Origin: DATBLE01 sp046732255
Lineage (GTDB): Bacteria > Actinomycetota > Thermoleophilia > Gaiellales > Gaiellaceae
DNA: 5,723 bases
Direction: 5' to 3'
Assembly (NCBI GenBank): GCA_046732255.1
Contig: JBKPMR010000089.1
Span: 1 to 5,723, forward strand
How positions within the stretch are numbered: the first letter of the stretch is position 1; every line of letters begins with the position of its first letter. The notes under the pieces were generated by a model. That model saw only the letters and a program-made list of their open reading frames with translations, was not told the origin of the DNA and made no database searches. Shown here piece after piece: positions 1 to 4,827 of this stretch. Position numbers and translations under genes: made by a program.

Positions 1-484
1 CTTCCATTACACGATGTTCGGCGGCGCCGTGTTCGCGATCTTCGGCGGCCTGTTCTACTGGTGGCCGAAGATGTTCGGGCGCAGGCTGAACGAGACGCTC
101 GGGAAGTGGACGTTCTGGTTGATGTTCGTCGGGTTCAACACGACGTTCCTGCCGCAGCACTTCCTCGGGCTGCTCGGCATGCCGCGCAGGATCTACACGT
201 ACTCGAACGGCGGCTGGTGGGAGGCTTGGAACCTCGTCTCGACAATCGGCTCCGGCGTGATGGCAGTCGGCATTCTGCTCTTCGTCGTCAACGTGTTCCG
301 GACTCGGCGCCGCGGCGAGCGCGTCGGCAACGATCCGTGGATGGCAGACACGCTCGAGTGGTTCGCCCCCTCGCCGCCGCCGCCCGAGAACTTCACCCAA
401 CCCGTTCCCTTTGTCGCGAGCGCCCGGCCGCTGCGCGACCTGCGGATCAAACTGAAGGAGCGTGATGCGCGAGTCGGTGCCTAG
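1..484 (+). CDS. ctaD: Cytochrome c oxidase subunit I, C-terminal part (partial at 5' end)
   Basis: This is the catalytic subunit of the aa3-type heme-copper oxidase, which reduces O2 to water at the membrane while pumping protons. Only the C-terminal ~160 residues lie in the window. The first full codons read F-H-Y-T; by family alignment this His (bases 5-7) is the low-spin heme a ligand (bovine His378), and the a3 ligand codon is cut by the window edge. The remaining membrane helices are visible: about bases 14-65, 107-180 and 235-298. Between them lies PQHFLGLLGMPRR, the conserved segment whose paired arginines contact heme propionates. The tail has the usual 'PW..DTLEW..PSPPPPENF' ending typical of bacterial subunit I. 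The stop at 482-484 lies inside the next gene, ctaB, so the two overlap. Nothing looks truncated at the 3' end. The identity is clear; the 5' two thirds of the gene are outside the window. Confidence 0.96.
   Translation, partial: FHYTMFGGAVFAIFGGLFYWWPKMFGRRLNETLGKWTFWLMFVGFNTTFLPQHFLGLLGMPRRIYTYSNGGWWEAWNLVSTIGSGVMAVGILLFVVNVFRTRRRGERVGNDPWMADTLEWFAPSPPPPENFTQPVPFVASARPLRDLRIKLKERDARVGA
454..460 (+). promoter_or_regulatory. Ribosome binding site for ctaB, inside the ctaD coding region
   Basis: GAAGGAG at 454-460 is a strong Shine-Dalgarno match lying within the last codons of ctaD. It decides between two adjacent in-frame starts: GTG at 462 is only 1 nt away, too close, while ATG at 465 is 4 nt away, short but workable. 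The arrangement points to translational coupling of ctaB to ctaD. Confidence 0.65.
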
Positions 485-1652
485 CGCCTGGCTGCGGCTC
501 GTCGCGCTCGGCGCCTCCGGCGCGACGCTCGTCGCCGTGATCAGCGGCGCAGCCTCGCTCGGGACTGCGCACCAGCTGCTGTCGGCACTGGCACTGCCGC
601 CGCTCGTGGCGGCGCTCGTCGCGGCGCTGCTCGGACACCGCCGCCTGGTCCTTCCTGCGCTCGTCTCGATCGTGCTCTTCGGCGTCGCGGCGCTGATCAC
701 CGTCGACGGCGTGCACCTCGGTGCCGCCGCGGTCGCGTTCGCGTCCACGCTCGTGCTGACCGCGCTCGCGTTCCGCGGCGGGACGGCGCCGATCGGCGCC
801 TGGCGCGACTACGTCACGCTGACGAAGCCGCGGATCATGTCGCTGCTCCTGCTCACCGGCGTGTGCGGGATGTTCGTCGGCGCGCAGGGCGTTCCCCCGC
901 TCGGCGACCTGGCGGTGCTCGTCATCGGGCTCGCGCTCGCCTGCGGCGGAGCCAGCGCACTGAACCACGTCCTCGACCGCGACATCGACTCGTTGATGGG
1001 CGAGCGCACGCGGGCGCGGCCGGTCACGGCCGGCCGGGTGCAGCCGTCGTACGCGCTCGAGTTCGGTCTCCTGCTGTCGGCGCTGTCTTTCGTGCTGCTG
1101 GCCGGGGTCGTCAACCTGCTGACCGCGACGCTGGCGCTGGTCGGGAACCTCTTCTACGTCCTCGTCTACACGCGGTGGCTGAAGCGGACGACGCCGCAGA
1201 ACATCGTCATCGGCGGCGCCGCCGGCGCGGTCCCGCCGCTCGTCGGCTGGGCGGCGGCGACGGGGAACCTCACTCTGCCGGCCGTCTCGCTGTTCCTGAT
1301 CGTCTTCTTCTGGACGCCGCCGCACTTCTGGGCGCTGGCGCTCCTGATCAAGCGGAACTACGCCGCGGCCGGAATCCCGATGCTGCCGGTCGTACGGGGG
1401 GAGCGCGAGACGGTTAAGCAGATCGTCCTCTACTCGCTCGTCATGGTCGCGGTGACGGCCGTCCCGTTCGTGTGGGGCACGCTCGGGATCGCGTACCTGG
1501 TCGCCGCGCTCGTCCTCGGTACGGCGTTCATCTGGCTCGCCGTGGAGCTGGCGCGGCACACGACGCCGCGGCAGGCGTCGCTGCTCTTCCATTCGTCGCT
1601 CCTCTACCTGGCGCTGGTGTTCGTCGCCGCCGCCGTAGACGTGGTCGTCTAG
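465..1652 (+). CDS. ctaB: Heme O synthase (protoheme IX farnesyltransferase) with N-terminal four-helix extension
   Basis: This integral membrane UbiA-family prenyltransferase transfers a farnesyl group to heme B, giving heme O, the precursor of the heme A needed by the neighbouring oxidase. Numbering is from ATG 465 (395 aa). The family core starts near residue 112 with 'DYVTLTKPRI'. The first Asp-rich motif N-H-V-L-D-R-D-I-D is at 167-175, followed by 'RTRARPV'; 'YTRWLKR' is at about 235-241, 'QNIVIGGAAGAVPPLVGW' follows, and the second signature 'WTPPHFWALAL' is at about 283-293. About nine hydrophobic helices follow residue 112. The family is usually near 300 aa; the surplus is an N-terminal region of ~110 aa with four hydrophobic segments (about 10-31, 37-56, 61-81, 85-103). 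That extension carries His36 and His84 at the starts of its second and fourth helices, resembling half of a heme A synthase (CtaA). GTG 462 is an alternative start. The gene overlaps ctaD by 20 bp and ends 9 nt before the next small gene. The heme O synthase assignment is firm; the role of the extension is inference. Confidence 0.95.
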   Translation: MRESVPSAWLRLVALGASGATLVAVISGAASLGTAHQLLSALALPPLVAALVAALLGHRRLVLPALVSIVLFGVAALITVDGVHLGAAAVAFASTLVLTALAFRGGTAPIGAWRDYVTLTKPRIMSLLLLTGVCGMFVGAQGVPPLGDLAVLVIGLALACGGASALNHVLDRDIDSLMGERTRARPVTAGRVQPSYALEFGLLLSALSFVLLAGVVNLLTATLALVGNLFYVLVYTRWLKRTTPQNIVIGGAAGAVPPLVGWAAATGNLTLPAVSLFLIVFFWTPPHFWALALLIKRNYAAAGIPMLPVVRGERETVKQIVLYSLVMVAVTAVPFVWGTLGIAYLVAALVLGTAFIWLAVELARHTTPRQASLLFHSSLLYLALVFVAAAVDVVV

Positions 1653-1661
1653 GTTGCGCTG

Positions 1662-1781
1662 ATGCTGGATCGCGAGATCGAGCGCAAGAACATGCTCTGG
1701 GCCTGGGGGCTGTTCGTCGTCTTCTGCCTGATCGCGGCCGGGACGATCGCGATCGGGTTCATCTACCTCGCAGTCGACTAG
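1662..1781 (+). CDS. 39-aa single-span membrane peptide, candidate small oxidase subunit
   Basis: This short gene lies 9 nt after the ctaB stop and would be missed by usual length cut-offs. It starts at ATG 1662 and ends at TAG 1779-1781. The peptide begins with a charged segment, MLDREIERKN, followed by one hydrophobic helix over about residues 11-37 containing W13 and W15, and ends in Val-Asp. The charge pattern suggests a single-pass membrane peptide. Only a weak AGG (1651-1653) precedes the start at 8 nt, so translation may rely on coupling to ctaB. Small single-helix subunits are known in heme-copper oxidases, for example subunit IIa of the Thermus ba3 enzyme and CcoQ of cbb3 enzymes, and the position at the end of an oxidase operon fits such a role. 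I recognise no specific family, and that it is a real gene rests on context, hydrophobic pattern and an intact frame. Confidence 0.6.
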   Translation: MLDREIERKNMLWAWGLFVVFCLIAAGTIAIGFIYLAVD

Positions 1782-1783
1782 CC

Positions 1784-1798
1784 GGGGGACCTCTCCCC
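1784..1798 (+). terminator. Weak hairpin directly after the 39-aa gene, possible terminator
   Basis: Bases G1784-G1787 pair with C1795-C1798, and a G-U pair can extend the stem to five pairs around the loop ACCTC. No T-tract follows. GACCTC (1788-1793) could instead pair with GAGGTC (1812-1817). It lies at the expected place for ending the oxidase operon, but the stem is short, so termination is only a possibility. Confidence 0.25.
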
Positions 1799-1832
1799 AG
1801 CCTGTGGACAAGAGGTCGCACTCTTGACGCAG

Positions 1833-1852
1833 CCCCGGTCTCAGAGACCGGG
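1833..1852 (+). repeat. Hairpin repeat, copy 1
   Basis: CCCCGGTCTCAGAGACCGGG. Bases 1834-1852 form a perfect inverted repeat: CCCGGTC (1834-1840) pairs with GACCGGG (1846-1852) around the loop TCAGA, and up to nine complementary pairs exist if the loop closes to a single A. A second copy lies 87 bp downstream in the same orientation. There is no T-tract, so it is not a classical intrinsic terminator, though a GC-only hairpin could still stop transcription or stabilise the 3' end of the oxidase mRNA. It could also belong to a dispersed repeated extragenic palindrome family. The structure is seen directly; the function is unknown. Confidence 0.75.
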
Positions 1853-1919
1853 TCGGAACCGCTGGAACCATGCCACCGGCCGGTCGACCTGGGGACGAAT
1901 CGTTGCAAGAACGTTCCAC

Positions 1920-1939
1920 CCCCGGTCTCAGAGACTGGG
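1920..1939 (+). repeat. Hairpin repeat, copy 2
   Basis: This copy matches copy 1 over 20 nt with one difference, T1936 in place of C1849. In RNA of the plus-strand sense that change turns a G-C pair into a G-U pair, so the stem CCCGGTC (1921-1927) with GACTGGG (1933-1939) is kept; as double-stranded DNA the palindrome is imperfect. It lies 33 nt before the amidase start codon and could therefore be within the amidase leader or overlap its promoter. Confidence 0.75.
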
Positions 1940-1972
1940 ACAAGGCCCGAACAGTCACGGGCCGGGCGGGTC

Positions 1973-3124
1973 ATGGGCCAAGATCGGCCTGTGAGCGAGC
2001 CGGCGAGGGATCTGCCCGGCATCTTCCTCGCACGGCCCGAGCGGCCGGCGGAGGGAATCAGGCTTGCGGTCAAGGACCTCTTCGACACCGCCGGGCTGAC
2101 GACCACGTACGGCTCGGCGATCTTCGCCGACCACGTTCCGTCCGAAACGGCCGAGGCCGTGACCCGGCTCGAGGCGAACGGCTACGCGAACGTCGGCAAG
2201 ACCAACCTGCACGAGTTCGCCTACGGAACGACGTCGGAGAACCCGCACTTCGGGAACGTGCCGAACCCGATCGCCCCCGGCCGCGTCGCCGGCGGCTCGA
2301 GCGGGGGCTCCGCAGCCGCGCTCGCCGCCGGTCTCGCCGACGCCGCGCTCGGCTCGGACACCGGCGGCTCGATCCGCATCCCGGCCGCCTGCTGCGGCGT
2401 GGTCGGCTTCAAGCCGACCTGGGGAGTCGTCCCGCTCGACGGCTGCTTCCCGCTCGCACCGAGCCTCGACCACGCCGGGCCCATGGCCCGTACCGTCGAG
2501 GGCTGCACGGCGATGATGGAGGCGCTCGTCCCCGGCTTCGCCCGCGCGAGCCTGGACTCCCTGGACGACGTTCGCGTCGGCGTCGCCTGGACGGAACACG
2601 GCGAGCCGCTCGTCCGTCGCCGGGTCGAGGAGGCGGCAGCGCACTTCACCGATCGTCGCCCAGTCGAGCTCCCGCTCGCGGAAGGCGCCCGGACCGTGTT
2701 CATGCGCGAGGTCGCGGACGTCCACCGTGAGCTCTACGCCGAGCACTCCGACCTCTACAGCGCGAACGTCGCCGCCAAGCTCGAGATCTGCCTGACCGTG
2801 ACCGACGGCGAGCACGAAGCGGGGCTCCGTGCCCGCGAGACCTATCGCGACCAGACAGCCGAGCTCTTCGGCCAGGTCGACCTGATCGTCACCCCGACGC
2901 TCCCGTTCGTCGCGCCTGCCGCGGGCCAGGACGAGTGCGAGCTGCGCGGGAAACTGACGCTCCTGACGTGGCCGTTCAACGTGATCGGCGGCCCGGCGCT
3001 GGCGCTGCCCTGCGGCGCCGCCGAGGACGGGCTCCCCGCATCGCTGCAGATCACCGGCCGTCCGGGAGACGACGCGCTCGTCCTCGCCGCGGGACGACTG
3101 CTCGAGCGAGCGCTCAAGGTGTAG
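1973..3124 (+). CDS. Amidase signature family hydrolase (substrate unknown)
   Basis: A Ser-cisSer-Lys amidase, a cytoplasmic hydrolase of amide (sometimes ester) bonds. Numbering from ATG 1973 gives 383 aa. The triad is visible: Lys34 in 'LAVKDLFDTAG', cis-Ser109 in 'GGSSGGS', and nucleophile Ser133 in 'GSDTGGSIRIP'. The spacings Lys-Ser of 75 and Ser-Ser of 24 match fatty acid amide hydrolase (142, 217, 241). Other family marks are 'GKTNLHEFAYG' (75-85), 'GVVGFKPTWG' (142-151) and 'DLIVTPTLPFVAP' (303-315), with a C-terminal 'WPFN..GGPALALPCG' (333-348). Many family members have 450-500 residues; here Lys lies very near the N-terminus and the middle region is compact, so it is a short form. 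GTG 1991 is an alternative start; the ribosome site for either is poor (a GGGCGGG at 1964-1970 precedes ATG 1973). No signal peptide is seen. No GatB or GatC neighbour supports a tRNA amidotransferase role, so GatA is unlikely. The secreted protein gene follows within about 30 nt, suggesting an operon. Confidence 0.92.
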   Translation: MGQDRPVSEPARDLPGIFLARPERPAEGIRLAVKDLFDTAGLTTTYGSAIFADHVPSETAEAVTRLEANGYANVGKTNLHEFAYGTTSENPHFGNVPNPIAPGRVAGGSSGGSAAALAAGLADAALGSDTGGSIRIPAACCGVVGFKPTWGVVPLDGCFPLAPSLDHAGPMARTVEGCTAMMEALVPGFARASLDSLDDVRVGVAWTEHGEPLVRRRVEEAAAHFTDRRPVELPLAEGARTVFMREVADVHRELYAEHSDLYSANVAAKLEICLTVTDGEHEAGLRARETYRDQTAELFGQVDLIVTPTLPFVAPAAGQDECELRGKLTLLTWPFNVIGGPALALPCGAAEDGLPASLQITGRPGDDALVLAAGRLLERALKV

Positions 3125-3145
3125 CTCGCAGCTGCCGACAACCGC

Positions 3146-3150
3146 AGGGA
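3146..3150 (+). promoter_or_regulatory. Ribosome binding site for the secreted Fn3-like protein
   Basis: AGGGA abuts the upstream ATG at 3151 (0 nt) but sits 6 nt from the ATG at 3157, which is normal spacing. This favours 3157 as the start; using 3151 would add only Met-Arg to the signal peptide. Confidence 0.5.
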
Positions 3151-3156
3151 ATGAGG

Positions 3157-4827
3157 ATGCTCGCACGCCTTCTCGCCCTGGCCGCCATGGCCGCCCTCGC
3201 ATACATCCCGGCAGCCGGGTCGGCGTCGCTCTCGGCGCCCACCGGCGTGCATCCGTTCTTCCTCCGCGTGGACGATCCTCTCCCCGCCTCGTTCCCCCGT
3301 ACGCCCTCCTTCGCGTGGGATCCCGTCGAGGGCGCGACCGGATACGACTTCCAGCTCGCCACGAGCACGAAGTTCGACGACCGCACGCTGGCCTGGTCGA
3401 CAAGCCGGCCCGTGCGGATCCCGGCTGTCTCGCTTCCACTCGCACTGCCGTGGATGACCGGCCATCCGCACGCGCTGTACGTCCGCGTGCGGGCGCGGGT
3501 GGGGACGCGCGTCACCCCGTGGAGCGCGGCCTTCGGCTTCGATACCGGCGGTGAGGCGCCCGAGCGGCTGCCCGACATGCCCGGTTTCGTGCGCTGGACA
3601 CCGGTCGACGGTGCCACCTCCTACGAGGTGTGGTTCGACAACGTCGTCGTCAACGGCCTCCGCGGCAAGGTGGTCACCACTACGACAAACGTCGTCGACG
3701 AGCGCGAGTACTACACCGGCCATCAGGACCCGAGCTGGAGCGGCACCGTGGTCTGGCGGGTACGCGCCGTCAGGAAGGTCTACGGCGAGCTGCCGAACGC
3801 GCTGCCCGCAGTCTCGTACGGCCCCTGGAGCGAGATGTACGTCTCCGTGAACCCCCCGATCTCCGCGGGCACCTGGCTGACGCCGCTCCAGACCGTCTCC
3901 GACGCCCTTACCACCAGCACGGGCACCGTCGAGCACCAGCTCACACCGGGTTTCTCCTTCGTCGGCGACACGGCCCGAAATGGCAACACCGGCCACCTCT
4001 ACCGCGTCTACGTCGCGACCGACCGCCAGTGCGTGAACGTCGTCTTCACCGGCTCGGTCGTCGGCAGCCCCGCCTATGCGCCGAGGACGAGCGGCCCGGT
4101 CGAGCTCCCGGCCTCGGAAGCCGACACGACCACCTACCCGGCCGACAAGGCACAGGGCAGCACCTTCAACGCCGAGTCGCTGCCGATCACCACGAACGAG
4201 CAGTCGGGCTCCGCCACCGGCGGCACGTCGACCGGCCCCACCGGCACGACCACGACCGCCGTACCGGCCGAGTTCACGACCAACGGACCGTACGTCGACC
4301 TGTGGGATCTCGGCCGGACGAACGCCCGCTACTGGTGGACGGTCGTGCCGGTCAACGTCCGCTCGGGGAAATACCAGGACGCCGAGACGCCGCAGGACGC
4401 GTGCGCCGCCGGCGACGTGATGGAGTTCGTCCGGACGAGCCAGCCCACGACCACGTCACTGACCAGTCCGTTCGCGTCGGGGCTCTCCCGCTTCGGCGAG
4501 CTCGTCGCCGCCCGGACGCTGACGCCCACCTTCTACCGCGCGGCCCTGATCGGCTGGCAGCCGGCGAAAGGCGCGACGGGGTACGAGGTGCAGTGGAGCC
4601 GTACGCGGACGCCCTGGCGCGCGAAGGCAGCGGTGTTCACCGCCTCTACGTCCATGCTGCTCGACGAGCTCACGCCCGGAACCTGGTTCTACCGGGTGCG
4701 CGGCATCGATCCGTACGTCGCCGGGCCGGTGAAGCAGATGACCTGGTCGACGCCGGTGAAGATCACGATCGCGAAGCCGAAGTTCCTGGTCCAGAGCGGC
4801 GTGACCACCCGCAAGGTCAAGAAGTAG
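3157..4827 (+). CDS. Secreted protein with fibronectin type III-like modules
   Basis: A 556-aa exported protein of unknown function. Residues 1-24 form a signal peptide: Arg4, a hydrophobic Leu/Ala run, then an 'AAGSAS' cleavage region. No sorting signal or membrane anchor is seen at the C-terminus, which ends in a basic tail, TTRKVKK. Three modules start with the same pattern W-x-P-x-x-G-A-T-x-Y at residues 54-63, 147-156 and 467-476. Each is followed later by an 'Y/W-R-V-R' strand (about 108-113, 200-205, 512-515) and by a 'W-S' near the module end (122-123, 224-225, 530-531). This is the usual layout of Fn3-like beta-sandwich domains. A divergent region at about 262-428 may be a fourth module ('HLYRVYVATD' at 280-289, 'ARYWWTVVPVNV' at 390-401) interrupted by a Thr/Gly/Ser-rich stretch at 345-376. 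Its only two cysteines, 292 and 416, flank that stretch and could form a disulfide. Fn3-like modules usually mediate binding to surfaces, polysaccharides or proteins; no catalytic domain is recognised. It follows the amidase gene closely and overlaps the convergent DUF4349 gene by 11 bp. Confidence 0.85.
   Translation: MLARLLALAAMAALAYIPAAGSASLSAPTGVHPFFLRVDDPLPASFPRTPSFAWDPVEGATGYDFQLATSTKFDDRTLAWSTSRPVRIPAVSLPLALPWMTGHPHALYVRVRARVGTRVTPWSAAFGFDTGGEAPERLPDMPGFVRWTPVDGATSYEVWFDNVVVNGLRGKVVTTTTNVVDEREYYTGHQDPSWSGTVVWRVRAVRKVYGELPNALPAVSYGPWSEMYVSVNPPISAGTWLTPLQTVSDALTTSTGTVEHQLTPGFSFVGDTARNGNTGHLYRVYVATDRQCVNVVFTGSVVGSPAYAPRTSGPVELPASEADTTTYPADKAQGSTFNAESLPITTNEQSGSATGGTSTGPTGTTTTAVPAEFTTNGPYVDLWDLGRTNARYWWTVVPVNVRSGKYQDAETPQDACAAGDVMEFVRTSQPTTTSLTSPFASGLSRFGELVAARTLTPTFYRAALIGWQPAKGATGYEVQWSRTRTPWRAKAAVFTASTSMLLDELTPGTWFYRVRGIDPYVAGPVKQMTWSTPVKITIAKPKFLVQSGVTTRKVKK

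Larger units (their letters stand above)
1782..1972. other. Palindrome-rich intergenic region between the oxidase operon and the amidase gene
   Basis: This 191-bp spacer holds no convincing gene. It begins with a weak GC hairpin (1784-1798) just after the small gene's stop, then carries two copies of a 20-nt hairpin element (1833-1852 and 1920-1939). Between the copies lie perfect palindromes ACCGGCCGGT (1875-1884), GGTCGACC (1882-1889) and GAACGTTC (1909-1916), and a short direct repeat GGAACC (1855-1860 and 1864-1869). A TTGACG at 1824-1829 resembles a -35 box, but no -10-like sequence lies 16-18 nt downstream, so I do not call a promoter. The amidase promoter, if separate, should be here. 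The amidase frame stays open through this region and back into ctaB, but the translated stretch has no amidase character. Confidence 0.6.

Noticed and set aside
1824..1852. Sigma-70-like promoter with TTGACG as -35
   Set aside because: The positions 16-18 nt downstream are GC-rich hairpin sequence with no TANNNT-like -10.
1834..1939. Two repeat copies as a minimal CRISPR array
   Set aside because: Only two copies, with a spacing larger than typical spacers, a spacer full of palindromes and no cas genes nearby.
447..1958. 503-codon open frame on the minus strand, antisense to ctaB
   Set aside because: Its product is almost wholly Arg/Glu/Asp/Gln-rich with no hydrophobic core, typical of a high-GC shadow frame opposite a well-identified gene.
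1472..1972. In-frame upstream extension of the amidase by about 167 codons
   Set aside because: The frame is open but runs across the end of ctaB, the 39-aa gene and both hairpin repeats, and its translation has no amidase features; stop-free frames are common at this GC content.
1973..3124. GatA, subunit A of the Asp/Glu-tRNA amidotransferase
   Set aside because: The protein is shorter than GatA and no gatB or gatC is adjacent, so only the broad amidase family is supported.
1955..3445. 496-codon open frame on the minus strand, antisense to the amidase
   Set aside because: Arg/Gly/Ala-rich low-information translation, no family motif, and it covers a gene with an intact catalytic triad on the other strand.
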